From Candidatus Binatia bacterium (GTDB lineage Bacteria > Desulfobacterota > Binatia > Bin18): a stretch of DNA of 64,000 nt. The position numbers were made by a program, and so were the translations under genes. Below are positions 42,155 to 50,481 of this stretch, one piece after another (positions within the stretch are counted from its first letter, which is position 1; every line of letters starts with the position of its first letter). The notes beneath the pieces are model-generated. The model was not told the origin of the DNA, searched no databases, and saw only the letters and a list, made by a program, of their open reading frames with translations. The stretch covers positions 157,215 through 221,214 of the forward strand of contig JAJEFA010000007.1 of assembly GCA_022820725.1 (NCBI GenBank), read 5' to 3'.

Positions 42155-42295
42155 TAGCGATTCTCCCTGCATTCATATCACACATTTGAGGAAAGAAAGG
42201 GAGAAGCAGCATGCGGGCAGACCCGTCTAAAGATTGACAGCCAGCGCGTTGGCAGGATAAGGGCTTGCAGGAAGGCTGCTCTCAAAGGGGGGAAT

Positions 42296-42844
42296 ATGGA
42301 GCAGGGTCTACACGATGACCAGACAGCCGAGCCGTTGCTCGCCTTTACCGCCAAAGCGGTCGAGATGATCAGGCATGCCATGCGGCTGAAGGGCCTACGG
42401 GACGGTGGTATTCGGATGACGGTTGCGGGCGGCGGCTGCAAGGGCTTCCAGTACAGCCTGAACCTTGAGCGGACCGCGCAAGCGGACGATACGGTGGTCG
42501 TACAGGACGGGATCAAAGCCTTCCTCGACCCGAACAGCGCTCAACATCTTCAGGGAACGCGGCTGGATTATGTCACCAATCGTCAGGGTACCGGATTTCA
42601 TTTTTTCGGGATGGAGTCATCCCGGACCATTGGCTGCCGCTCCACGGTTCTGCTGCGGTGGTGCATCGAAAACAACACCCGAACCGAGGGCTGCGTCCAG
42701 TGCGCCAAGCGCCCGCTGATGGACATAGACCTGGAGGCGGCGACCCAGTTTGTGGATAGCCGACAGAGCATTTCCCATCCCGGCCTGCGTCCGATGCAGC
42801 TGTGCGAAAAATGCCACTATGTCATCTGTCAGTGTGATAATTAG
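42296..42844 (+). CDS. A-type Fe-S carrier (IscA/HesB-like) with Cys-rich tail
   Basis: A 182-residue protein. Residues 14-112 match A-type iron-sulphur carriers: LAFTAKAVEMIRHAM, GGIRMTVAGGGCKGFQYSL (first conserved Cys) and LDYVTNRQGTGFHF. The usual closing motif CGCGxSF is altered here to TIGCRSTVLL. About 70 extra residues follow with CVQCAKRP and a C-terminal CEKCHYVICQC, four to five more cysteines that could bind a metal or cluster. Such an extension is unusual for IscA, SufA or ErpA. A GGGGGGAAT ribosome site precedes the ATG. Its stop overlaps the convergent NTF2-like gene by four bases. Confidence 0.75.
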   Translation: MEQGLHDDQTAEPLLAFTAKAVEMIRHAMRLKGLRDGGIRMTVAGGGCKGFQYSLNLERTAQADDTVVVQDGIKAFLDPNSAQHLQGTRLDYVTNRQGTGFHFFGMESSRTIGCRSTVLLRWCIENNTRTEGCVQCAKRPLMDIDLEAATQFVDSRQSISHPGLRPMQLCEKCHYVICQCDN

Positions 42845-43209
42845 ATTTGGAGCCCCGGCCACTTCGAGAATTCCGTATAGGTCCAATCCGTGACGATTTT
42901 CCCGTCGCGGCAGGTCAGCACGGCGCAGAAGGGCAGTTGCCAATTCTCGCCCTGGTCCGGGTCGAGCAGCACAGCCTCAACCACGACAACGTCTCCGGTT
43001 GCGTGCTTGCGGTCAACGCGCATCTTTCGTTGTGGTGCGGCCTGGAGGACCTGCCGTTCAATTTGGATGAGCTGTTCGTGCCCGCGAATAAAACCCCCAT
43101 TCACTTCACAGTCAGGGGTATAGACTTCAAAGACAAAGCGTTCGATGTCGTTGTTGTACATGTCCTCATACGCCTGGGCGACCGCGAGACTGCGTTCTTC
43201 CTGTGTCAT
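42841..43209 (-). CDS. SnoaL/NTF2-like protein
   Basis: A 122-residue NTF2-fold protein: AVAQAYEDMYNNDIERFVFE, VYTPDCEVNGG, a central hydrophobic strand VVVEAVLLDPDQGENW and the closing CRDGKIVTDWTYTEF. This fold provides a hydrophobic cone used by isomerases, dehydratases and binding proteins. The ATG at 43209 follows AAAGGAGGACATA and is chosen over the longer upstream frame. The function is unknown. It belongs to a different subgroup from the NTF2-like protein at 21427. Confidence 0.78.
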   Translation of the reverse strand: MTQEERSLAVAQAYEDMYNNDIERFVFEVYTPDCEVNGGFIRGHEQLIQIERQVLQAAPQRKMRVDRKHATGDVVVVEAVLLDPDQGENWQLPFCAVLTCRDGKIVTDWTYTEFSKWPGLQI

Positions 43210-43668
43210 TATGTCCTCCTTTGGAATGCCGACAGTTTGAGGATTCAAGCGGCGATTTGTCAAGGACGGTCCCCCCCTTCGGTCTCCTTTGCCCAGGGAA
43301 GGCCAGTTGTGATGCAAGTGATGCCATTGTCAGGTAGTGTCTCAGTTTGCCATTTGTTCTTCTCCGCGTTCGGGCCGCCCCTCTCTCCCGTCTCAGGGCC
43401 TTCGGTGACCGGACCGTCTTAGCTCCCGCCTGACGCCCCTCGGCCTGGGGCCAAGCCGGAGCGAGACCACCCCCTCATAATTTTACTCCCCTCTTATCAT
43501 TTCCTCATAAATTACTAGGGACAACCGGTGGGGAGTCGTGTTAGGGAGCGAACGGCCTACCGGGCCCGCGTCCGCGCGGTGTCCGGAAGCCGAGAGGAGA
43601 ACACGGTGCCTGAGAGCGCTCGGGAGAGGGCGAACTGCCCCATCTTTCACTGGTCAAAATTTTTCAAC
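43210..43668. other. Intergenic region before the protease gene
   Basis: 459 bases with no supported gene. It includes a CT-rich stretch (43320-43420) and an AT-rich patch (43475-43520) that could hold a promoter. The open frame of the downstream protease extends back to 43528, but that extension is Arg-rich and has neither ribosome site nor signal. No RNA gene or clear terminator was recognised. Confidence 0.5.
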
Positions 43669-46600
43669 ATGAGACACTACCTAAAAATCCGTCTCATCCT
43701 GTTCCTGCTAGGGATATGGGCGGTCAGTGCTCCGCCCGCTGCGGCCCAAGACGAGACCCTCACCGGCTGGTTCAGCTTCACCGTCGCCGATTATCCGACC
43801 GAGTCCGGTCTCACCTCTGAAATCGCCTATACGTTGACCGAGGACTCAGGCGAGCGGCACGAACTGCTGATTGATGTCGAACTCATGCAGCCGCTTGGTG
43901 GTCCGGTGACGTTGAACCGCAAGCGGGTGACAGTAATGGGAGAGTGGGAGGAGGTCGGGCCTGACGAAACAGAGAAGTTCTGGGTCTACTCCATCGATTT
44001 GGCTCTGTCACAGTCAACCGCCTCGCCGGAAGGGACCTTTGCCTCCGACGTGTTTCCAAGTGGTATCCCTCCGCCCAGGTTGGCGACCCCAGCCGCCGAG
44101 AGCGATTCCCACATGCGCGGCTCCCAGGCATGGGTGACGATCTTGTGTCGATTTGGAGATTCGACTGATGTTACCCCTTATCCCATCAGCTACTATGAGG
44201 GCTTGATGGGGACCTCTGATTCCGGTCTGGCACACTATTGGAGAGAGCTTTCTTACGGAAAAATCAATTTGACTGGCAGTAAGGTAATAGGCTGGTACAA
44301 CCTGCCTCGGCCCCGCTCGTACTATGTGTATGACCGAGACGGGGATGGAGAGGAAGATTTTGATAGCGAAAGACTGGTACAAGATTGTATTGCCGCTGGC
44401 GATGCCGATGTGTTCTTCCCGGATTTCTGGGGAATCAACTTAGTCTTTAATCAACATTTAGCGATTGGCGGGTTTGCCACCGGTCGGCGGTTGACGAAAG
44501 ATGGACAAGGGCGGTTCTATGGGATCACGGCTACAATGGCAGGGTATGGGGGGCTTTTTCCTTCTGATACCCGGCCTCATCCTTCTGATACCCAGCCTAA
44601 GACTATAGCACACGAGATGGGCCACGTATTTGGCTTGCCTCATTCCTCTGGCCCCTATGATAGGACATATGACTCTGAATGGGACGTCATGAGTGGAGTC
44701 GCTTGTGTGGTTCTCCCTGATCCTGAGTACGGCTGTGTAGGCGTGCATACCATTGCCTACCATAAAGACCTTCTGGGCTGGATTCCGCCAGCTCGCAAGT
44801 ATGTCGCCCACCATAATAGTACACGCACGATTACCCTAGAACGGCTGGCCCAGCCGGGCTCCGCAGGCTACTTGATGGCCCAGATTCCTATCGGGGATTC
44901 GACCACCGATTTCTACACCGTCGAGGCCCGGCTGTTTGCCGGCTACGACGACGGAATACCGGGAGAAGCGGTGGTCATCCATAAGGTGGATACCATGCGA
45001 GGCCGCCCGGCCCAGGTAGTGGACATTGACAACAACGGAGACCCGAATGACGGCGGAGCGATGTGGACGGAAGGTGAGATATTTACCGATATGGAGAACG
45101 ATGTTCAGGTCTCGATAGACGCGGTCACTGCCACCGGCTACCAAGTTACCATCAGCCGCGAACCGGCTACGTTCACCAGCACCTGTATTGATTTTCTTTC
45201 TCCTTCACCCCCTACCTTCGGGCCGGATGGGAGCAACGCTAGCGTACAGGTAGAGGCGGCGGAAAGTTGTGCATGGTCTGCAACGAGTAATAACGAGTGG
45301 ATTCGCGTTACTTCCAGTAGCAGTGGTAGTGGCTCTGGAAGCGTCAGCTACTCAGTTGCAGCAAACACTAAGCGCACTGCCCGGATCGGCGCGCTCGCCA
45401 TCGGTGGGTGGCTCTTTACAGTGACTCAGGTAGGCTCCGATTACACCCCCGTGTTTGAAGAGGATATGGAGAACGGAAAAGTTACCTGGGCTGGGGAATC
45501 TCCGTGGACCCATATCACGACTGTCGCCCGGAGCGGGATGTATGCCTGGACGGACAGTCCAGGGGGCCATTATCGGAATAACGACCGAATTTCAATTGGA
45601 TTTACGGCGGATCTCACTGGGGTCGCTTCAGCGACTCTGACCTTCTGGCATCGGTTCGACTTCGCCAGTGGCGACAGTGGCAGCGTGTCGGTGTCCTCAC
45701 GGCAAACGGAGACTTCCTGGAGGGGTAAACGTGTACGATCCTTCACCGGTACGCAGACCGCTTGGCAGCATGCATCAATAGACTTAAGTCGTTTCGCTGG
45801 AAATACTATAAATATCAGCTTCAACTTTCAGTCCGATGCCATGCATACCGCTGACGGCTGGTATATCGACGACGTAGCAGTCTTCTCGTCAGATTTCGAC
45901 ACACCCCAACCAACCCACGCCCTATTGGAAAATCCGTCGCCTGAGTCCTTCCAGAGCGGGGTCGTCGCCATTTCGGGCTGGGCGTGTGACGCCCACGAGA
46001 TTATCATCGAACTCAACGGCGTGCCCTACCGGGCGGGCTACCCTACGACGAGGCCGGATACCCTGGAGCGCTGTGGTGATACCGATAACGGCTTCAGCCT
46101 GTTGTGGAACTGGAACAACCTGGGAGCGGGCACCCATACAGTGCGGGCGTTGATTGACGGGCAGGAGTTTGCCACCACGACCGTGCACGTGACCACCTTT
46201 GGGGAAGACCCCTTCCCGCGGGGCTGGAGTGGGAAGTTTGACCTGCCCGACTTCCCCACCTCGGGCGAAACCACCGTTGTCCAGTGGGAAGAGTCGCTCC
46301 AGAACTTTGTCATCACGGACGGGCAGCCAAATACCGGTGGGGGATACGACCGGGTGGCCGGTATTGAGGCGATTTTGGAAAACCCGTCACTGGGATCGGC
46401 CCAGAGTGGTGTAGGCGTGATTTCCGGCTGGGCGTGCACGGCCGAAGCCATCGTGATTGAACTCAACGGGGTGCCCTACCGAGCGGGCTACCCGACGACG
46501 AGGCCGGATACCCTGGGGCACTGTGGCGATACCGACAACGGTTTCAGCCTGTTGTGGAACTGGAACAATCTGGGAGCGGGCACCCATACAGTGCGCGCGC

Positions 46601-46773
46601 TGCTTGATGGGCAGGAGTTTGCCACCACGACCGTGCGGGTGACGGCCTTTGGGGCAGACCCCTTCCCGCGGGGCTGGAGTGGCACGTTTCCCATTTCGGA
46701 TTTCCCCCGCCCTGGGGAAGCCAAACGGCTCCGGTGGGAAGAGTCGCTTCAGAATTTCGTGATTATTCCCTGA
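43669..46773 (+). CDS. Secreted zinc metalloprotease with BACON, MAM-like and repeat domains
   Basis: A 1034-residue exported protein. Residues 1-26 are a signal peptide (LILFLLGIWAVSAPPAAAQ). The catalytic domain contains HEMGHVFGLPH (His315, Glu316, His319, His325) followed by DVMSG, a metzincin-like zinc site with Met-turn, in a context resembling M6 (immune inhibitor A) proteases. Next are a BACON-like domain (CAWSATSNNEWIRVTSSSSG), a MAM-like domain ending WYIDDVAVFS, and two near-identical C-terminal repeats of about 135 residues. Extracellular protein degradation or a host-directed role is likely. Codon use in the first half is AT-richer than in the neighbours. The upstream frame to 43528 is rejected as a start, since the signal peptide begins at 43669; no clear ribosome site is seen. 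Confidence 0.82.
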   Translation: MRHYLKIRLILFLLGIWAVSAPPAAAQDETLTGWFSFTVADYPTESGLTSEIAYTLTEDSGERHELLIDVELMQPLGGPVTLNRKRVTVMGEWEEVGPDETEKFWVYSIDLALSQSTASPEGTFASDVFPSGIPPPRLATPAAESDSHMRGSQAWVTILCRFGDSTDVTPYPISYYEGLMGTSDSGLAHYWRELSYGKINLTGSKVIGWYNLPRPRSYYVYDRDGDGEEDFDSERLVQDCIAAGDADVFFPDFWGINLVFNQHLAIGGFATGRRLTKDGQGRFYGITATMAGYGGLFPSDTRPHPSDTQPKTIAHEMGHVFGLPHSSGPYDRTYDSEWDVMSGVACVVLPDPEYGCVGVHTIAYHKDLLGWIPPARKYVAHHNSTRTITLERLAQPGSAGYLMAQIPIGDSTTDFYTVEARLFAGYDDGIPGEAVVIHKVDTMRGRPAQVVDIDNNGDPNDGGAMWTEGEIFTDMENDVQVSIDAVTATGYQVTISREPATFTSTCIDFLSPSPPTFGPDGSNASVQVEAAESCAWSATSNNEWIRVTSSSSGSGSGSVSYSVAANTKRTARIGALAIGGWLFTVTQVGSDYTPVFEEDMENGKVTWAGESPWTHITTVARSGMYAWTDSPGGHYRNNDRISIGFTADLTGVASATLTFWHRFDFASGDSGSVSVSSRQTETSWRGKRVRSFTGTQTAWQHASIDLSRFAGNTINISFNFQSDAMHTADGWYIDDVAVFSSDFDTPQPTHALLENPSPESFQSGVVAISGWACDAHEIIIELNGVPYRAGYPTTRPDTLERCGDTDNGFSLLWNWNNLGAGTHTVRALIDGQEFATTTVHVTTFGEDPFPRGWSGKFDLPDFPTSGETTVVQWEESLQNFVITDGQPNTGGGYDRVAGIEAILENPSLGSAQSGVGVISGWACTAEAIVIELNGVPYRAGYPTTRPDTLGHCGDTDNGFSLLWNWNNLGAGTHTVRALLDGQEFATTTVRVTAFGADPFPRGWSGTFPISDFPRPGEAKRLRWEESLQNFVIIP
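45919..46317 (+). repeat. Intragenic tandem repeat, copy 1
   Basis: First of two near-identical units in the protease C-terminus, 450 bases apart in register. The protein reads LLENPSPESFQSGVVAISGW then CDAHEIIIELNGVPYRAGYP and so on. Similar units are found on surface or secreted proteins and may be adhesion or substrate-binding modules. Confidence 0.8.
46369..46767 (+). repeat. Intragenic tandem repeat, copy 2
   Basis: Second unit. Long stretches match copy 1 at DNA level, e.g. the segment coding TDNGFSLLWNWNNLGAGTHT is nearly unchanged. The high identity implies recent duplication or gene conversion. The gene ends within this copy. Confidence 0.8.
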
Positions 46774-46836
46774 CCGCGCGTGCCAAGCCACGTTTAGGAG
46801 TGCAGGCTTTCAGCCCGCAAAAATGAGAAGCAGGCT

Positions 46837-46887
46837 GCGGGCAAGATGCCCGCGCTCCCAGGGGAAGGGCAGCTACAAAGGCTGCCC
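46837..46887. repeat. Two extragenic hairpins
   Basis: GCGGGCA-AGA-TGCCCGC (46837-46853) and GGGCAGC-7-GCTGCCC (46867-46887) lie in the 273-base gap between the protease and CaiB genes. They are followed by AGGCT-TC-AGCCT near 46910. Neither stem has a T tract, so they look like dispersed extragenic palindromes rather than classic terminators. Confidence 0.5.
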
Positions 46888-46973
46888 CGACGATGAAGTT
46901 CCGGCTCATAGGCTTCAGCCTGTGCGCGGCATCCCCTTCTCTACCTGCTGGTTCTCACAGCAAAAAATACCTG

Positions 46974-46979
46974 TATAAT
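46974..46979 (+). promoter_or_regulatory. Possible -10 box of the CaiB-family gene
   Basis: A perfect TATAAT in an AT-rich patch, 67 bases upstream of the 47047 ATG. No good -35 hexamer is present at 16-18 bases, so an activator may be needed. Confidence 0.4.
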
Positions 46980-47046
46980 AGCGCCTTATCTGCCCGCATG
47001 AGCGAGCCATCAAGCGGGCATTGAACGAACCTGGGAAGGGGAAAGT

Positions 47047-48207
47047 ATGGGCGTATTATCTGGGTATAAAGTTGTTGAATTTGCGGGTATCGGGCCTGCT
47101 CCAATGTGCGCGATGCTGCTCTCGGATATGGGAGCGGATGTGCTGCGTATAGACCGGGCTGAAGACGCCGACCTCGGCGTGCAGACCGAGGCCAAGTTTA
47201 ACCTGCTGGGCCGCGGTCGCCGCTCGGTTGCGATTGACCTCAAGAAGCAGGAAGGCACGGAGGCGGCGCTCAAGCTGATCGAGCAGGCCGATGCGCTCAT
47301 CGAGGGCTTCCGTCCCGGGGTGATGGAGCGGCTAGGGCTCAGCCCCGAGGTGTGTCTGGCCCGCAACCCCCGCCTGGTCTTCGGGCGTATGACCGGCTGG
47401 GGCCAAGAGGGACCGCTGGCCAACGCGGTTGGGCATGACATTAACTATATTGCCCTGATTGGGGCGCTCCATTCGATTGGACGGAAGGGCGAAGCGCCGG
47501 TTCCGCCCCTGAATCTGGTTGGCGACTTTGGCGGCGGTGGGGTATTCCTGGCGCTGGGCGTGGTCAGCGCCCTGCTCGAAACCCAGAAGTCGGGCAAGGG
47601 CCAAGTCATTGACGTGGCCATGATCGATGGCGCTGCGTCGCTGATGGCCGGTATCTACGGTCTGCGCGCGGCCGGCAAGTGGACGGACAACCGTGGGGAA
47701 AACATTCTGGATACGGGCGCACATTACTACAATGTGTACGAGACCAGCGACGGCCAGTACCTCTCCGTCGGTTCGATTGAAGCGAAGTTCTATGCGGAAT
47801 TACTGCGTTTAACCGGGCTGGAGCGGGAAGAGTTGCCCCACCAGAACAACCGGGCCGAGTGGCCGGCGCTGACCGAGAAACTGGCCACGATTTTCAAGAC
47901 CAAGACCCTGGCGGAGTGGAACGAACTCCTGGAGGGCAGCGACATCTGCTACGCGCCCGTCCTGAATATGGCCGACGCGCCCAACCATCCGCACAACCAG
48001 GAGCGCGCTACGTTTGTCGAGGTCGAGGGTGTTCCCCAGCCGGCTCCGGCCCCGCGCTTCAGCCGCACCCCGAGCGCCATCCAGCGTCCCCCCGCCAGCC
48101 CGGGCGAGCATACGGAAGAGGCCCTGCGCGATTGGGGCTTTGATGCCGGAGAGCTTGAGCAGTTGCGAGGGAGCGGCGCGATCGGCGTGCGGACCACAGC
48201 AAAATAG
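47047..48207 (+). CDS. CaiB/BaiF family, alpha-methylacyl-CoA racemase-like
   Basis: A 386-residue class III CoA-transferase-fold protein most like alpha-methylacyl-CoA racemase (AMACR/MCR). The N-terminus GYKVVEFAGIGPAPMCAMLL, the catalytic His in VGHDINYIALIGAL and the catalytic Asp in LVGDFGGGGVFLA match the racemase branch. CaiB transferases use an Asp at a different motif. The enzyme epimerises (2R)- and (2S)-methylacyl-CoAs, allowing beta-oxidation of branched acids. This would work with the acyl-CoA genes elsewhere in the window. The ribosome site is GGGAAGGGGAAAGT. Confidence 0.9.
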   Translation: MGVLSGYKVVEFAGIGPAPMCAMLLSDMGADVLRIDRAEDADLGVQTEAKFNLLGRGRRSVAIDLKKQEGTEAALKLIEQADALIEGFRPGVMERLGLSPEVCLARNPRLVFGRMTGWGQEGPLANAVGHDINYIALIGALHSIGRKGEAPVPPLNLVGDFGGGGVFLALGVVSALLETQKSGKGQVIDVAMIDGAASLMAGIYGLRAAGKWTDNRGENILDTGAHYYNVYETSDGQYLSVGSIEAKFYAELLRLTGLEREELPHQNNRAEWPALTEKLATIFKTKTLAEWNELLEGSDICYAPVLNMADAPNHPHNQERATFVEVEGVPQPAPAPRFSRTPSAIQRPPASPGEHTEEALRDWGFDAGELEQLRGSGAIGVRTTAK

Positions 48208-48305
48208 GTACGGAGGTCCATCAAAATAGTGGCTGGGCGTATGCCCAGCCGGTAAAAGTGGCCCTTCGGCGTCACTCCGTACAAACCCCCCTCCGCCTTG
48301 CTGGT

Positions 48306-48333
48306 GTAGGGGCAATTCATGAACTGCCCCTAC
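48306..48333. repeat. GTAGGGGC...GCCCCTAC palindrome, copy A
   Basis: A 28-bp element, GTAGGGGCAATTCA then TGAACTGCCCCTAC, symmetrical except for one base. It sits between the CaiB and gnd genes. The left arm is identical to the right half of copy C at 52464-52491 when reversed. Its outer GTAGGGGC/GCCCCTAC ends are shared with the copy at 49346. Confidence 0.75.
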
Positions 48334-48386
48334 GTCACTCACTTTGATATGTCCCCACCGCTCCGCAACGGACAGGAGTCAGCACG

Positions 48387-49349
48387 ATGCAACTCGGCAT
48401 GATTGGTTTAGGCCGGATGGGTGGCAATATGATGAGCCGCCTCATGCGCGGCGGACATGCGTGCGTGGTGTTTGACCTGGATGCGCATACGGTCAAACAG
48501 TACGAGCGGGACGGGGCGACCGTAGCCGCTTCCCTCAATGATCTGGTCCAAAAGCTCACACCGCCTCGCGTCGTGTGGGTCATGCTGCCGGCGGGCGCGG
48601 CAACGGATGAGACAGTGACCGCCCTGGCCGAGAGAATGGGCGCGGACGACAGCATCATTGATGGCGGAAACTCGCACTTTAAGGACGACATTCGACGGGC
48701 CAAAGCCCTCAAACCGAAAGGGCTCCATTACGTGGATGTTGGGACGAGCGGCGGGGTGTGGGGAGTCGAGCGCGGCTATTGTCTGACGGTCGGCGGAGAA
48801 CAAGAACCGGTCCGGCGGCTCGCCCCGATTTTCCGCACCCTGGCCCCTGGTAAGGGGGACACCCCGGAAACGCCGGGTCGCGAGCAGGTGAACAGCACAG
48901 CCGAGGAGGGCTATTTGCACTGCGGTCCGGCCGGAGCCGGACATTTTGTAAAAATGGTCCATAACGGCATCGAGTACGGACTGATGCAAGCCTATGCCGA
49001 AGGCTTTGATATCTTACGTGGCGCCCGCGCCAGTGGGCTGGACTATCACTATGAGTTGAATCTGCCGGATATTGCCGAGGTGTGGCGCCGCGGCAGCGTG
49101 GTTGGCTCCTGGCTACTGGATTTGACGGCTATGGCCCTGGCGGAAAGCCCGGAGCTGTCCGAGTTCTCCGGCGAGGTTCGGGATTCGGGCGAAGGTCGCT
49201 GGACGATTGCGACAGCCATTGAGGAGGCGGTTCCTGCCGATGTCCTCTCGGCAGCGCTCTATGCACGCTTTCGGTCTCGCCAGGCTCATACCTTTGCCGA
49301 GAAAGTCTTATCGGCCATGCGCTTCCGGTTCGGCGGCCACCGCGAGTAG
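48387..49349 (+). CDS. gnd: 6-phosphogluconate dehydrogenase, short type
   Basis: A 320-residue decarboxylating 6-phosphogluconate dehydrogenase of the short, often NAD+-using type (full-length Gnd has about 470 residues). N-terminal [17 protein letters not shown] binds the cofactor, with D33 in VVFDLD suggesting NAD+. The substrate site includes GTSGGVWG and the catalytic Lys in [16 protein letters not shown] 15-20 residue insert before it ([17 protein letters not shown]) is unusual. It makes ribulose 5-phosphate from 6-phosphogluconate in the pentose phosphate pathway. The downstream glucokinase feeds the same route. A palindrome begins at the stop codon. Confidence 0.92.
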   Translation: MQLGMIGLGRMGGNMMSRLMRGGHACVVFDLDAHTVKQYERDGATVAASLNDLVQKLTPPRVVWVMLPAGAATDETVTALAERMGADDSIIDGGNSHFKDDIRRAKALKPKGLHYVDVGTSGGVWGVERGYCLTVGGEQEPVRRLAPIFRTLAPGKGDTPETPGREQVNSTAEEGYLHCGPAGAGHFVKMVHNGIEYGLMQAYAEGFDILRGARASGLDYHYELNLPDIAEVWRRGSVVGSWLLDLTAMALAESPELSEFSGEVRDSGEGRWTIATAIEEAVPADVLSAALYARFRSRQAHTFAEKVLSAMRFRFGGHRE

Positions 49350-49373
49350 GGGCGACGCATGCGTCGCCCCTAC
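49346..49373. repeat. GTAGGGGC...GCCCCTAC palindrome, copy B
   Basis: A perfect 28-bp palindrome: arm GTAGGGGCGACGCA followed directly by its reverse complement. The TAG stop of gnd is part of it (49347-49349). The inner GGGCGACGC also forms the terminator stem at 10526-10545. Confidence 0.85.
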
Positions 49374-49411
49374 GGCTTGCGAGAAACAATCCGGCGTGAG
49401 AGAAAGCCGTC

Positions 49412-50446
49412 ATGACAACCCATGTCCTGGCCGGTGATATTGGCGGGACCAAGACCAACCTGGCCCTGTACGCGCTTGAGGGAGAGGATAAGCTCCGCCT
49501 CGTTCGGGAATCATCTTTTCCGAGTACGCAGTACGCCGGGCTGGAGGACGTCATTGCCGACTTTTTTGCGGGGGAAGTTTCCCCCGAGCCCCCTCTTCGC
49601 TCCAGGGAGACGAACACGGTAATAGCGGCCGGTGCATTTGGTGTTGCCGGGCCGGTTCTTGACGGCAGGGTCGAAGCGACAAATCTGCCCTGGAAAGTTG
49701 ACGCTTCCGACATACGTCGGTCCATCGGCGGTGGCCAGGTCCGGCTCATGAACGACCTTGAGGCAACCGCCTATGGGGCATTATTCCTGCCCGCTGAAGA
49801 AATTCTGACACTTAATGCGGGTAAACCCCGACATGGCAACTGTGCGGTGATTGCAGCCGGCACCGGCCTGGGACAGGCGTTTCTGTTTTGGGATGGACAG
49901 AACTATAAGCCCGTCGCCACGGAGGGCGGCCATGTTGATTTCTCGCCTCGGAACGACAAAGAAGTGGCACTGCTGCACTTCCTCAGAAAGCAGCACAACG
50001 GACGGGTGTCCTATGAGCGTGTGCTGTCCGGCCCCGGCCTGGTGAGCATCTTCGATTTTTTGTGTCAGGTATTGCAGCGTCCTGTGGCCGAGGCCCTGCG
50101 GGCGCGCCTGCAAACCGAGGACGCAGCTGCGGTCATTGGCGAAGCTGGTGTTACCGGTAGTTGCCGGACCTGTGCGGAAGCGGTGGACCTGTTTGTCAGT
50201 TTATACGGAGCCCAGGCCGGCAATCTGGCCTTAACGGTGATGAGTGTTGGCGGGGTGTATATCGGCGGTGGGATCGTGACCAAGCTGCTACCCAAAATGA
50301 CGGCCGGTGGGTTTATGCGGTCCTTTACGGATAAGGGGCGCTTCAGCCAGCTCCTGCAGGATATGCCGGTTCGTATCATTCTGAATCCCAAGGCGGCCCA
50401 GGTCGGCGCGGCCCACACGGCCCGAGCGCTCGTAAACCAAAGTTGA
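49412..50446 (+). CDS. glk: Glucokinase
   Basis: A 344-residue glucokinase of the proteobacterial Glk (not ROK) type. The phosphate-1 motif is LAGDIGGTKTNLALY, the glucose-contact loop is FGVAGPVLDGRVEATNLPW, the catalytic Asp is in RLMNDLEATAYG, the phosphate-2 motif is IAAGTGLGQAF, and the adenosine motif is GGVYIGGGIVTK. It phosphorylates glucose with ATP in the cytosol. Its start is 62 bases after the gnd stop, across palindrome B, and both genes serve glucose entry to the pentose phosphate pathway. Confidence 0.93.
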   Translation: MTTHVLAGDIGGTKTNLALYALEGEDKLRLVRESSFPSTQYAGLEDVIADFFAGEVSPEPPLRSRETNTVIAAGAFGVAGPVLDGRVEATNLPWKVDASDIRRSIGGGQVRLMNDLEATAYGALFLPAEEILTLNAGKPRHGNCAVIAAGTGLGQAFLFWDGQNYKPVATEGGHVDFSPRNDKEVALLHFLRKQHNGRVSYERVLSGPGLVSIFDFLCQVLQRPVAEALRARLQTEDAAAVIGEAGVTGSCRTCAEAVDLFVSLYGAQAGNLALTVMSVGGVYIGGGIVTKLLPKMTAGGFMRSFTDKGRFSQLLQDMPVRIILNPKAAQVGAAHTARALVNQS

Positions 50447-50481
50447 ACCGGCTCCCTCGACGAGCGTCGAGCGGCCCCCTC

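Noticed and set aside
43528..43668. Upstream start for the secreted protease
   Set aside because: It would place an Arg-rich tail before the signal peptide and has no ribosome site.
45919..46767. CRISPR-like or IS-type repeat at the protease end
   Set aside because: The two units are in-frame coding duplications of about 400 bases, without terminal inverted repeats or spacers.
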